This document shows, piece by piece, positions 1 to 8,014 of a DNA stretch of 53,781 bases. How positions within the stretch are numbered: position 1 is the stretch's first letter; every line of letters starts with the position of its first letter. Both the position numbers and the translations under genes were made by a program. This DNA is from Streptococcus orisasini (GTDB taxonomy: Bacteria; Bacillota; Bacilli; Lactobacillales; Streptococcaceae), in NCBI RefSeq assembly GCF_001431045.1, contig NZ_BCLE01000033.1, positions 1 through 53,781 of the forward strand. Reading direction: 5' to 3'. Under the pieces are notes generated by a model. The model saw only the letters and a program-made list of their open reading frames with translations. It was not told the DNA's origin and searched no databases.

Positions 1-4
1 AAAT

Positions 5-78
5 TCCGGCATAGCTCAGTTGGTAGTAGCGCATGACTGTTAATCATGATGTCGTAGGTTCGAGTCCTACTGCCGGAG
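5..78 (+). tRNA. tRNA-Asn (anticodon GTT)
   Basis: A complete 74-base cloverleaf. The acceptor arms TCCGGCA (5-11) and TGCCGGA (71-77) pair perfectly and G78 is the discriminator. The anticodon stem CATGA/TCATG (32-36 and 44-48) carries the loop CTGTTAA with anticodon GTT at 39-41, which reads Asn codons. The T-arm contains GGTTCGAGTCC. The CCA end is not encoded. In streptococci a tRNA-Asn next to comX often closes an rRNA operon, so rRNA genes may lie just left of the window; that is inference. Confidence 0.97.
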
Positions 79-92
79 TATATGTAGTTTAG

Positions 93-117
93 AGCACCTT
101 GAGTGAGGTGCTTTTTG
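93..117 (+). terminator. Intrinsic terminator after tRNA-Asn
   Basis: AGCACCT (93-99) pairs perfectly with AGGTGCT (106-112) around a six-base loop and is followed by a T run. It would end the tRNA (and possibly rRNA) transcript before the comX promoter. Confidence 0.85.
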
Positions 118-131
118 TGTTTGATAAAAAT

Positions 132-175
132 GGGACATAAATGTCCTGTTCTTAAAATTGCTTTCGTTTTATAAT
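132..175 (+). promoter_or_regulatory. ComR box and promoter of comX
   Basis: GGACAT-AA-ATGTCC (133-146) is a perfect inverted repeat matching the ComR box known upstream of comX/sigX and comS in mutans, pyogenic and bovis streptococci. It is followed by a T-rich stretch and a consensus -10 TATAAT at 170-175. In that family ComR loaded with the XIP pheromone binds this site and activates transcription. The site implies ComRS control rather than ComCDE acting directly on comX. No comR or comS gene lies in this window. Confidence 0.85.
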
Positions 176-206
176 GTTGTCATCACATAAAGGAGGACGT
201 TGTGAA

Positions 207-704
207 ATGGAAGAAGATTTTGAAATTGCTTTTAATAAAGTTAAGCCAATTATTTTTAAATTGCAGCGCTATTACTTTATTAAACTGTGGACGCGAGAAG
301 ACTGGCAGCAAGAGGGGATGCTAGTTTTACATCAATTGTTGAAAGAACATCCAGAATTAACCAGAGATGACACAAAGCTTTATGTTTATTTTAAAACAAG
401 GTTTTCTAACTATGTTAAAGATATTTTGCGTCAGCAAGAAAGTCAAAAACGCCGTTTTAATAAAATGCCTTACGATGAAATCAGCGAAGTGGCTCACTGT
501 GTTTCAAATGCAGGCATGCAGCTGGATGAGTATGTTTTATTTTGTGATTGCTTAACGGCCTATAAGGAAAATTTGGATGAGGCGCAGCAAGAACAGTTTG
601 AGCGTTTAATCGCAGGAGAACGCTTTTTAGGAAGACAGAAAATGCTTAAGGATCTCAAAGAAAAGTTAAGCGATTTTGGCGATATGAGTTTAAAGGGGGA
701 CTGA
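207..704 (+). CDS. comX: Competence sigma factor ComX/SigX
   Basis: Alternative sigma factor (165 aa) that directs RNA polymerase to late competence genes carrying the CGAATA box. The N-terminus (MEEDFEIAFNKVKPI), the region-2-like segment YYFIKLWTREDWQQEG and the basic segment around QQESQKRRFN are typical of the streptococcal ComX family, as is the length. I use the ATG at 207, 10 bases after AGGAGG (191-196). The in-frame ATG at 174 overlaps the -10 element and lies upstream of any possible transcript start. The gene stands alone between tRNA-Asn and ispE. Likely regulation is by ComR through the palindrome at 133-146. Two likely targets, comYA-H and ssb, lie further along this window. Confidence 0.95.
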   Translation: MEEDFEIAFNKVKPIIFKLQRYYFIKLWTREDWQQEGMLVLHQLLKEHPELTRDDTKLYVYFKTRFSNYVKDILRQQESQKRRFNKMPYDEISEVAHCVSNAGMQLDEYVLFCDCLTAYKENLDEAQQEQFERLIAGERFLGRQKMLKDLKEKLSDFGDMSLKGD

Positions 705-1007
705 GCTGTCCTGTGTTTAGATCTGATTATCTTATTGTAAAAAGGGGAAGAATTATCATAAATGAGGTTAATCAAATCTGACTAAAATTTAGGGGCTTTT
801 GCTATCGATTTCTTATTGCCAAGAGTAGTCAGCCAAGGATATAATTTGAATAAGCTGTGGTAAAATTATCTCAGCTTTTTTTATAGTATATTTAACTGCC
901 TTTAAAGATTGTTGAAATAGGAAAAGTCTGTTTTTATACAACTAGATGAACCATATAAGTGAAGTTTTTGGTATAATTAATATAATCATTCGCAAGAAAG
1001 GCATGCT
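705..1007. other. Intergenic region between comX and ispE
   Basis: No credible gene. AAGCTG (852-857) and CAGCTT (872-877) can pair and are followed by a T run, a weak candidate for the comX terminator. At 969-977 there is an extended -10 element, TGG-TATAAT, without a good -35; it is the likely ispE promoter and would give a leader of about 25 bases. A Shine-Dalgarno-like AAGAAAGG precedes the ATG at 1008. Confidence 0.6.
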
Positions 1008-1856
1008 ATGGAAATTATTGAAAAAGCTCCTGCTAAAATCAATCTTGGTCTTGACATTGCCGGCAAGCGTCAGGATGGTTTTCACGAACTGTCAATGATT
1101 ATGGTTAGTGTTGATTTAAATGATTATGTTACGATTACTGAAATTGCTGAAGATCAGGTCATCGTAAATTCAAATAGCTGCAAGATGCCTCTAAACAGTA
1201 AAAATGATGTCTATAAGGCTGCCCAGCTTTTGAAGGAACGTTATCAAATCAGCACTGGTCTTGAAATATCACTTCAGAAATCTATTCCCATATGTGCTGG
1301 TTTAGGCGGGGGCTCTAGTGATGCTGCTGCAACCTTACGGGCTCTCAATCGTTTATGGAATCTCAATTTATCAGAAGAAGAGTTGATTGAAATAGGATTT
1401 GAAATTGGAAGTGATGTTCCTTATTGTATCAAAGGCGGTTGTGCTCTTATTTCAGGCAAGGGGGAGATTGTACAAAAACTACCTTGTGCTTTATCGGCCT
1501 GGGTCGTTTTGGTTAAGCCTGATTTTGGTATTTCAACAAGAACTATTTTCAAAGAGATTGATACTAAAATTATCTCCCGAGTTGATATTTCTGCTTTAAA
1601 AGATGCTATACTGACGGGTTCTTATGAGGATGTGCTGCAGTTTATGGGGAATTCACTTGAAGATATTACCATTGCCAGAAAGCCTTTTATCCAAAAGATT
1701 AAGGATCGTATGAATAAATGCGGTGCTGATATTTCTTTAATGACAGGAAGTGGGCCAACTGTTTTTGCCCTTTGTCAAACAGAAAATCGTGCAGACCGTA
1801 TTGTTAACAGTATGAAAGGCTTTTGCAAAGAAGTCTATAAGGTAAGAATGTTATAA
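1008..1856 (+). CDS. ispE: 4-diphosphocytidyl-2-C-methyl-D-erythritol kinase (IspE), GHMP kinase family
   Basis: 282 aa, the full family length. The N-terminal KAPAKINLGLDI and the GHMP phosphate-binding loop CAGLGGGSSDAAA (about residues 95-107) are intact, as are GSDVPY and the C-terminal MTGSGPTVFAL motif. In the MEP isoprenoid pathway IspE phosphorylates the 2-hydroxyl of CDP-methylerythritol using ATP. Streptococci make isoprenoids by the mevalonate pathway, so here it is probably an orphan kinase with another substrate or a retained side activity; the conserved motifs argue it is still an active kinase. It sits 89 bases upstream of adcR but has its own promoter. Family assignment is secure; the physiological role is not. 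Confidence 0.9.
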   Translation: MEIIEKAPAKINLGLDIAGKRQDGFHELSMIMVSVDLNDYVTITEIAEDQVIVNSNSCKMPLNSKNDVYKAAQLLKERYQISTGLEISLQKSIPICAGLGGGSSDAAATLRALNRLWNLNLSEEELIEIGFEIGSDVPYCIKGGCALISGKGEIVQKLPCALSAWVVLVKPDFGISTRTIFKEIDTKIISRVDISALKDAILTGSYEDVLQFMGNSLEDITIARKPFIQKIKDRMNKCGADISLMTGSGPTVFALCQTENRADRIVNSMKGFCKEVYKVRML

Positions 1857-1913
1857 AAAGTTTCAAATTCATTTGATTCTTTTTTTTATTTATGATAAAA
1901 TGAAACAGCGAAT

Positions 1914-1929
1914 AATTAACTGGTTAATT
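1914..1929. promoter_or_regulatory. AdcR operator (zinc box) of adcRCB
   Basis: TTAACTGGTTAA (1916-1927), within the 16-base palindrome AATTAACTGGTTAATT, matches the AdcR consensus TTAACNRGTTAA. It lies between a plausible promoter (TTGATT at 1873-1878, TAAAAT at 1896-1901, 17-base spacer) and the adcR ribosome binding site. This position fits zinc-dependent autorepression of the operon. Confidence 0.9.
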
Positions 1930-1945
1930 AAAAGGAGGAGAGATT

Positions 1946-2386
1946 ATGGCATTGGGACAGGAAGTTGATCATTTAATCAATCAGATTCTTTTAAAGGCTG
2001 AAAACCAGCATGAATTATTGATTGGTTCTTGTCAAAGTGGTGTCAAGCTGACCAATACTCAAGAGCATATTTTAATGCTGCTCTCGCAGGAAAATCTGAC
2101 CAATTCAGATTTGGCTAAACGCTTGAATGTGAGTCAGGCAGCAGTGACAAAAGCAGTCAAATCTCTTGTTAAGCAGGAAATGCTTGAGCCGATAAAAGAT
2201 AAGGATGATGCTAGGGTTACTTATTTCAGCTTAACGGAAGCTGCCAAACCTGTTGCTAAGGAGCATGAGCACCATCATGCTATGACTTTGTCGGTTTATG
2301 ATCGTCTATTAGAAACATTTTCCAAAGAAGAGCAAGCCATTGTCAATCGCTTTTTAAAGGCTTTGACCAAGGAATTAGAGGGGTAG
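1946..2386 (+). CDS. adcR: Zinc-responsive MarR-family repressor AdcR
   Basis: 146 aa winged-helix repressor that in streptococci binds DNA when loaded with zinc and shuts off zinc uptake genes. The zinc ligands known from pneumococcal AdcR can be placed here one position earlier: E23, C29, E40, H41, E106, H107 and H111, all conserved. The DNA-binding helix is in [20 protein letters not shown] (about 56-75) with a wing at DKDDAR. The start is an ATG eight bases after AGGAGG. It is the first gene of adcRCB, two bases before the adcC start, and has an AdcR operator directly upstream, implying autoregulation. Confidence 0.95.
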   Translation: MALGQEVDHLINQILLKAENQHELLIGSCQSGVKLTNTQEHILMLLSQENLTNSDLAKRLNVSQAAVTKAVKSLVKQEMLEPIKDKDDARVTYFSLTEAAKPVAKEHEHHHAMTLSVYDRLLETFSKEEQAIVNRFLKALTKELEG

Positions 2387-2388
2387 CT

Positions 2389-3099
2389 GTGCGATATATT
2401 ACAGTAAAAGATCTATCTTATCAATATGATGCTGAACCCGTTTTAGAGGGAATTACTTATCATTTAGACAGCGGCGAATTTGTCACTTTAACGGGTGAAA
2501 ATGGAGCTGCCAAGTCAACTTTGATTAAAGCAACACTGGGTATTTTAAAGCCCAAGGTTGGTTCTGTAGTATTCTCTAAAAAAAACGTGGCTGGTAAAAA
2601 GTTACGTCTGGCCTATCTGCCTCAGCAGATTGCCAGTTTTAATGCTGGTTTTCCAAGCACCGTTTACGAATTTGTTAAATCAGGCCGTTATCCTAGAAAT
2701 GGCTGGTTCAGAAGGTTGACAAAGCATGATGAGGAGCATATTAAGGTTAGCTTAGAGTCGGTTGGCATGTGGGAAAATCGGCATAAGCCTATTGGCAGTC
2801 TTTCCGGCGGTCAGAAGCAGCGTGCGGTTATTGCTAGAATGTTTGCTAGTGATCCTGATATTTTTGTGCTGGATGAGCCCACGACAGGCATGGATGCAGG
2901 AACAACAGAAACTTTTTATGAGCTAATGCATCACAGTGCTCATCAGCATAATAAGGCAGTATTGATGATTACGCATGATCCTGAAGAAGTTAAGAAGTAC
3001 GCCGATCGAAATATTCATTTGGTGAGGAATCAAAACCTGCCTTGGCGTTGTTTTAATATTCATGAAAAAGATAAGGGGGAAAAGGATAATGTTGAGTGA
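2389..3099 (+). CDS. adcC: Zinc ABC transporter ATP-binding protein AdcC
   Basis: 236 aa cytoplasmic ATPase that energises high-affinity Zn(II) import with the permease AdcB. Visible motifs: Walker [10 protein letters not shown] (36-44), signature LSGGQKQR (138-145), Walker B with D162-E163 in VLDEPTTG, and the H-loop ITHD. The start codon is GTG, two bases after the adcR stop, so translation is probably coupled. The gene end overlaps adcB by 11 bases. The zinc-binding lipoprotein AdcA is not encoded beside it and must be elsewhere, as in other streptococci. Confidence 0.95.
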   Translation: MRYITVKDLSYQYDAEPVLEGITYHLDSGEFVTLTGENGAAKSTLIKATLGILKPKVGSVVFSKKNVAGKKLRLAYLPQQIASFNAGFPSTVYEFVKSGRYPRNGWFRRLTKHDEEHIKVSLESVGMWENRHKPIGSLSGGQKQRAVIARMFASDPDIFVLDEPTTGMDAGTTETFYELMHHSAHQHNKAVLMITHDPEEVKKYADRNIHLVRNQNLPWRCFNIHEKDKGEKDNVE

Positions 3100-3901
3100 G
3101 ATACTGGCTTATGACTTTATGCAGCGGGCCTTACTTGCTGTTGCTGCTATCAGTCTTTTTGCTCCAATTTTAGGTCTGTTTCTCATTTTGCGTAGGCAAA
3201 GCCTGATGAGCGATACTTTGAGTCACGTCTCTTTAGCTGGTGTTGCTTTTGGGGTCCTACTGGGGATTTCTCCGACCTGGACGACACTTTTAGTGGTCAC
3301 TTTGGCTGCTGTTGTGCTTGAGTATTTGCGAACGGTTTACCGCCATTATATGGAAATTGCAACAGCCATTCTGATGTCTATGGGCTTGGCCCTCTCCTTA
3401 ATTGTTATGAGCAAGGCTGGAAGTAGCAGTAATGTCAGTCTGGAGCAATATCTTTTTGGTTCTATTATTACGATTAGCCTTGAGCAGGTAGTGGCCTTAT
3501 TTGCAATTGCTGCTATTGTTTTAATTCTGACTGTTTGCTTTATTCGTCCTATGTATATTCTGACTTTTGACGAGGATACTGCTTTTGTTGATGGGCTGCC
3601 TGTTCGGCTGATGTCCGTTTTGTTCAATGTTGTTACAGGAGTGGCAATTGCTCTAACGATTCCAGCAGCCGGTGCGCTTTTGGTGTCAACCATTATGGTT
3701 TTGCCTGCCAGTATTGCGATGCGATTGGGAAAAAGCTTTAAAACGGTTATTACTCTAGGAATCTTGATTGGTTTTGTTGGAATGGTTTCTGGAATTTTTA
3801 TTTCTTATTTGGCCGAAACCCCTGCCAGTGCAACGATAACCATGATTTTTATTGCTATTTTCTTGCTTGTTGGCCTGCTTAATCGGCTGATAAAAGATTA
3901 A
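3089..3901 (+). CDS. adcB: Zinc ABC transporter permease AdcB
   Basis: 270 aa integral membrane protein of the ABC-3 (ZnuB/MntB) family with about eight hydrophobic segments. It forms the zinc channel with AdcC. I place the start at the ATG at 3089 ([15 protein letters not shown]), preceded by AAGGGGGAAAAGG, because the family begins about there. An upstream in-frame ATG at 3062 would add nine basic residues and a larger overlap. Last gene of adcRCB; a strong bidirectional terminator follows six bases after the stop. Confidence 0.93.
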   Translation: MLSEILAYDFMQRALLAVAAISLFAPILGLFLILRRQSLMSDTLSHVSLAGVAFGVLLGISPTWTTLLVVTLAAVVLEYLRTVYRHYMEIATAILMSMGLALSLIVMSKAGSSSNVSLEQYLFGSIITISLEQVVALFAIAAIVLILTVCFIRPMYILTFDEDTAFVDGLPVRLMSVLFNVVTGVAIALTIPAAGALLVSTIMVLPASIAMRLGKSFKTVITLGILIGFVGMVSGIFISYLAETPASATITMIFIAIFLLVGLLNRLIKD

Positions 3902-3906
3902 AAAAG

Positions 3907-3958
3907 AGTGACCTAAAATCAAAATTCTTTAGAAATTGATTTTAGGTCACTTTTTTTA
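3907..3958. terminator. Bidirectional terminator between adcB and tyrS
   Basis: A 16-bp perfect stem (3907-3922 with 3936-3951) is flanked by A residues on the left and seven Ts on the right. It can end the converging adcRCB and tyrS transcripts. Confidence 0.93.
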
Positions 3959-3966
3959 TTAGGTTA

Positions 3967-5223
3967 TTAATAAGTTAAGACAAAATATTTTTTCTTACCG
4001 CGGCGGATGACAGTTAATTCATTGTCAATTTTATCTTGCTCAGATAAACTGTAGTCTAAATCTTGGATACGTTCACCGTTAAGATAGATAGCACCGTTTT
4101 GCACATCTTCGCGAGCCTGACGTTTAGAATTGACAATGCCAGTGGCAACCAAAATATCAACGATATTGAGACTATCCTCTGGTTTTACGGCGTAGTTAGG
4201 TACATTGCTGAGACCTTGTTTGAGTTCTTTAGCAGAAAGGCTCTTGATATTTCCTGCAAAGAGCTGTTCGGTAATTTTTACGGCTTCTTTATAAGCTTCT
4301 TCTCCGTGAACAAAGGTGACAACTTCTTTTGCCAGTGTTTTTTGTGCTAAACGTTCATGAGGAGCTGCTTCGAATTTGGTACGAATGTCTTCGATTTCAT
4401 CCAAGCTCAGGAAAGTGAAAATTTTCAGGAAACGTACAGCATCAGCATCCATAACATTCAGCCAGAATTGATACATTTCATAAGGAGAAGTCTTGTCAGC
4501 ATCAAGCCAGACAGCATTGCCTTCTGATTTACCAAATTTTTTACCAGTAGCATCTGTGATTAAAGGAACAGTAATCACGTGACCCTGTGCATCAGCTTTG
4601 CGGCGGAGCAATTCAGTACCTGATGTCATATTGCCCCATTGGTCAGAACCGCCGATTTGCAAGGTAACACCGTATTTTTGATTAAGAACATAAAAATCGT
4701 AAGCTTGCATAATCTGATAAGCAAATTCAGTGTAAGAAATTCCGGTTTCAATGCGTTTTTTCACAGATTCCTTGCTCATCATGTAATTGACTGTAAAATA
4801 TTTGCCAACATCACGCAGGAAATCAACGAAACTGATTGATTCAAACCAGTCATAATTGTTGACCATCTGAGCCTTATTGTTGCCGTTTTCAAAATCAATA
4901 AAGCGTTCTAACTGGCTGCGGATGCTTTGAACCCAGCCTTCTACGGTTTCTTTGGTTTGAAGACTGCGTTCATCATCTTTAAAAGAAGGATCTCCAATCA
5001 ATCCGGTAGCTCCCCCTACAAGCGGATAAGGTTTATGTCCAGCTAGCTGCAGGTGCTTCATGACCAAAATCGGTACCAGATGACCTAGATGAAGACTATC
5101 TGCTGTTGGATCATAGCCTGAATAAAAAGAGACATGCCCTTCATTCAAGGCTTTTTTCAGGGCTTCTTCATCGGTAGTTTGAAAGACTAAGCCGCGTGCT
5201 TTAAGTTCTTCAAAAATAGTCAT
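3967..5223 (-). CDS. tyrS: Tyrosyl-tRNA synthetase
   Basis: 418 aa class I aminoacyl-tRNA synthetase that charges tRNA-Tyr. Visible: the HIGH-type motif HLGHLVPIL, the KMSKS-type motif KFGKSEG, the tyrosine-pocket segment [24 protein letters not shown] and a C-terminal S4 RNA-binding domain (about 350-418). The start is the ATG whose complement is at 5221-5223 ([15 protein letters not shown]), preceded by GGAG. The longer reading frame to 5310 adds an unrelated N-terminus. The 155 bases to the divergent pbp1b gene are too short for a T-box leader and I see no T-box motif. Confidence 0.97.
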   Translation of the reverse strand: MTIFEELKARGLVFQTTDEEALKKALNEGHVSFYSGYDPTADSLHLGHLVPILVMKHLQLAGHKPYPLVGGATGLIGDPSFKDDERSLQTKETVEGWVQSIRSQLERFIDFENGNNKAQMVNNYDWFESISFVDFLRDVGKYFTVNYMMSKESVKKRIETGISYTEFAYQIMQAYDFYVLNQKYGVTLQIGGSDQWGNMTSGTELLRRKADAQGHVITVPLITDATGKKFGKSEGNAVWLDADKTSPYEMYQFWLNVMDADAVRFLKIFTFLSLDEIEDIRTKFEAAPHERLAQKTLAKEVVTFVHGEEAYKEAVKITEQLFAGNIKSLSAKELKQGLSNVPNYAVKPEDSLNIVDILVATGIVNSKRQAREDVQNGAIYLNGERIQDLDYSLSEQDKIDNELTVIRRGKKKYFVLTY

Positions 5224-5378
5224 AGCTTTTCTCCATATTCTTATAACATTACAAAGCATTATATCAAAAATCAGAGGGGCAGCGCAAGTTCTTATAAAGA
5301 AGATGAGCATTAAACCTATTTAAATAATGACTATGTTAAAAATAATAAATTTGATATAATGTAAAATGAGGTATTACT

Positions 5379-7751
5379 ATGTCCCTGCTAGACAAGATAA
5401 AAAAAACATTAAAAAAGCTGACAATCAAAAAGCCTAATTTTAAAAAAATTAATGTAAGACACTTAAGGATTAAAAATTTAAAATTAAAGGAACTAAAACG
5501 AGCTGATTATTTGGATATTGGCTCTGTCTTTTTGCGTACCCTTAAACTCTTGTCAGACTTTACTTATATTCTTGTTCTTTTCCTTATCTTTTTAAGTGTT
5601 GGTACGGGATTGGGGTATCTGGCAAGTCAGGTTGAAAATGTGAAGATTCCGGATAAGGAAGCCTTGGTTAAACAGGTCAATACATTGACCAGAATCTCTA
5701 AAATGACCTATTCTGATAAGTCTTTAATTGCGACGATTGATACAGATTTACTGAGGACACCGGTAGATAGCAGGGATATTTCGGGAAATGTGAAAAAAGC
5801 TGTTATTGCAACGGAAGATGAAAATTTCAAGGAACACCATGGCGTTGTTCCAAAAGCAGTCTTTCGGGCAACGCTTGCCTCGGTTTTGGGACTGGGTGAA
5901 AACAGCGGTGGTTCAACTTTGACCCAGCAGCTCTTAAAACAGCAGGTCTTGGGAGATGATCCCACCTTTAAACGTAAAACCAAGGAAATCATTTACGCCC
6001 TTGCGCTTGAGCGCTATGAGGACAAGGATAAAATTCTGACCACTTATCTCAATGTTTCTCCTTTTGGCCGTAATAATAAGGGGCAGAACATTGCAGGAGT
6101 TGAAGAGGCGGCTAAGGGAATTTTTGGTGTTGCTGCTAAAGATTTAACCATTCCTCAAGCGGCTTTTTTGGCAGGTTTGCCTCAAAGTCCTATTATGTAT
6201 TCTCCTTACACAGCTGATGGCAAATTTAAGGCAGATAAAGATATGGACTTAGGGCTAAAACGTTCACGAAATGTGCTGTACAACATGTATCGTACGGGTG
6301 CCCTGTCCAAGGCTGACTATGAAAGTTATAAAAAATACGATCTTAAAAAGGACTTTAAAAAACCGCAGCCAGCCCAAGAAGATTCTCATGATTATTTATA
6401 CTATTCTGTTTTTGAAGAAGCACAGCAGGCTATGTATGATTATCTTATTAAAAGGGATAAGGTTTCTGCACAGGATTTAAAGAATGATAAAACCAAGGAG
6501 GCCTATAAAGACAAGGCTCTGAAAGAGCTGCGTTTAGGCGGCTACACCATTACAACAACAATCAATAAAAAAGTTTATAATGCCATGCAGGCAGCAGTTG
6601 CTCAACATGGCGGCTCCCTTGATGACGGAACAGGAAAGGTTGAAGTTGGAAATGTTCTTATGGACAATTCCAGCGGAGCAGTCCTTGGTTTTGTAGGCGG
6701 CCGTGATTATAAAAATAATCAAAACAATCATGCTTTTGATACGGCAAGATCACCTGGATCCAGTATCAAGCCTTTATTGGCCTATGGACCTGCTATTGAT
6801 CAAGGGCTTATAGGAAGTGCAAGTATGCTATCAAATTATCCTGCCACCTTTGCCAGTGGTCAGAAAATTATGCACGCTGGTGATGAAGGGACGGCTATGG
6901 TCAACTTGCAGGAAGCATTGGATGTTTCATGGAATATCCCGGCTTATTGGACTTATCAAACCTTGCTGCAAAAAGGAATCGATGTTCCAAATTATATGGA
7001 AAAAATGGACTACCATATTCCTGAATATTATATCGAAAGTCTTCCTTTAGGTGGAGGGGTTGAGACAACGGTTGCTCAGCAAACCAATGGCTACCAAACG
7101 ATTGCTAATGGCGGTGTCTATCAAAAGCAATATATGGTTGAAAAAATTACTGACAGTCAAGGCAAGGTTATTTATCAGCACAATCCTAAACCAGTTCGTG
7201 TCTATTCTAAGGCCACAGCTAGCATTTTAAGCGATTTGCTGAAGGGTCCGATTAGTTCTGGTAAGACAACAACCTTTAAGGACAAGCTAAAGGCGCTTAA
7301 TCCAGGACTGGCAGGAGCCGATTGGACCGGAAAGACAGGAACGACAGATGATTACACTGATGTCTGGTTAATTCTGTCTACTCCTAAAACAACTCTTGGC
7401 GGTTGGGCTGGTCATGATAACAATACTTCTTTAAGTGCAATGTCGGGTTATAACAACAATGCCCAATATATGGCGCACTTGGTCAATGCTATCAATCAAG
7501 CAGATCCTTCTGTTTTAGGAGTTGATCAGCGTTTTGGTCTTGATCCTAGTGTTATTAAAGCCAATGTTCTGAAGTCAACAGGTTTGAAACCTGCAACTGT
7601 CAATGTTAACGGAAAGAATATTTCTGTCAGCGGTGCAACCACTACAAGTTACTGGGCTAAAAATGGTCCTGGAAATACTGTTTATAAATTTGCCATAGGT
7701 GGTACAGACAGCGACTACCAAAAGGCCTGGTCAAGCATTGGAGGTAAGTAA
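5379..7751 (+). CDS. pbp1b: Bifunctional class A penicillin-binding protein PBP1b
   Basis: 790 aa membrane enzyme that polymerises glycan strands and cross-links peptidoglycan. It has a short very basic cytoplasmic N-terminus rich in KK and LK, and one transmembrane helix at about residues 67-88. The glycosyltransferase (GT51) domain carries [12 protein letters not shown] (catalytic Glu near 147) and [12 protein letters not shown]. The transpeptidase domain has S461-S-I-K464, S517-W-N and K652-T-G-T-T. The length matches streptococcal PBP1b. It is transcribed divergently from tyrS and followed seven bases later by the rpoB promoter. Confidence 0.95.
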   Translation: MSLLDKIKKTLKKLTIKKPNFKKINVRHLRIKNLKLKELKRADYLDIGSVFLRTLKLLSDFTYILVLFLIFLSVGTGLGYLASQVENVKIPDKEALVKQVNTLTRISKMTYSDKSLIATIDTDLLRTPVDSRDISGNVKKAVIATEDENFKEHHGVVPKAVFRATLASVLGLGENSGGSTLTQQLLKQQVLGDDPTFKRKTKEIIYALALERYEDKDKILTTYLNVSPFGRNNKGQNIAGVEEAAKGIFGVAAKDLTIPQAAFLAGLPQSPIMYSPYTADGKFKADKDMDLGLKRSRNVLYNMYRTGALSKADYESYKKYDLKKDFKKPQPAQEDSHDYLYYSVFEEAQQAMYDYLIKRDKVSAQDLKNDKTKEAYKDKALKELRLGGYTITTTINKKVYNAMQAAVAQHGGSLDDGTGKVEVGNVLMDNSSGAVLGFVGGRDYKNNQNNHAFDTARSPGSSIKPLLAYGPAIDQGLIGSASMLSNYPATFASGQKIMHAGDEGTAMVNLQEALDVSWNIPAYWTYQTLLQKGIDVPNYMEKMDYHIPEYYIESLPLGGGVETTVAQQTNGYQTIANGGVYQKQYMVEKITDSQGKVIYQHNPKPVRVYSKATASILSDLLKGPISSGKTTTFKDKLKALNPGLAGADWTGKTGTTDDYTDVWLILSTPKTTLGGWAGHDNNTSLSAMSGYNNNAQYMAHLVNAINQADPSVLGVDQRFGLDPSVIKANVLKSTGLKPATVNVNGKNISVSGATTTSYWAKNGPGNTVYKFAIGGTDSDYQKAWSSIGGK

Positions 7752-7757
7752 AGTAGC

Positions 7758-7786
7758 TTGACAGCTGTAGTAATATAGTGTATAAT
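7758..7786 (+). promoter_or_regulatory. Consensus promoter of rpoBC
   Basis: TTGACA (7758-7763) and TATAAT (7781-7786), both perfect, are separated by 17 bases. It starts six bases after the pbp1b stop. The predicted transcript starts near 7793, giving an rpoB leader of about 220 bases. Confidence 0.9.
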
Positions 7787-7842
7787 GATTGATAAGTATT
7801 TGTCGTCTGTTCTGACTGAAATATTGTCCAGTTGGAGCTTAC

Positions 7843-7889
7843 AGCAGTTAAATCAAACTTTAATGAGTCAGATTTAGCTGCTCTTTTTG
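7843..7889 (+). terminator. Terminator-like hairpin inside the rpoB leader
   Basis: AGCAGTTAAATC (7843-7854) pairs with GATTTAGCTGCT (7871-7882), one G-U pair in 12, and is followed by CTTTTTGTG. It lies between the consensus promoter and rpoB, so it would attenuate rpoBC unless read through. It could also simply be the pbp1b terminator placed after an overlapping promoter. A second small hairpin, GACCT-AGGTC, is at 7977-7992. Confidence 0.65.
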
Positions 7890-8014
7890 TGCCTAATTTT
7901 GCAAAAAACGCTTATTTGTAACGGATATTTAAAGATTCTAAAAATTATCACAAACGGCAAATTTGCTAACGTTTTGACCTTTTTAGAGGTCTAGAAAGAA
8001 GAAGGAGCTAAAAC

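Noticed and set aside
174..206. Longer comX start at 174
   Set aside because: The codon overlaps the -10 element and would not be transcribed; AGGAGG is placed for the ATG at 207.
1907..1914. AGCGAATA upstream of adcR as a competence sigma box
   Set aside because: The first base differs from the TNCGAATA pattern, there is no T-rich run at the right distance, and it overlaps the AdcR operator region. Probably chance.
3062..3088. Upstream adcB start
   Set aside because: It adds nine basic residues and lengthens the overlap with adcC. The ATG at 3089 has a better ribosome binding site and fits the family.
5224..5378. T-box riboswitch for tyrS
   Set aside because: The gap is only 155 bases, shared with the divergent pbp1b gene, and contains no T-box consensus.
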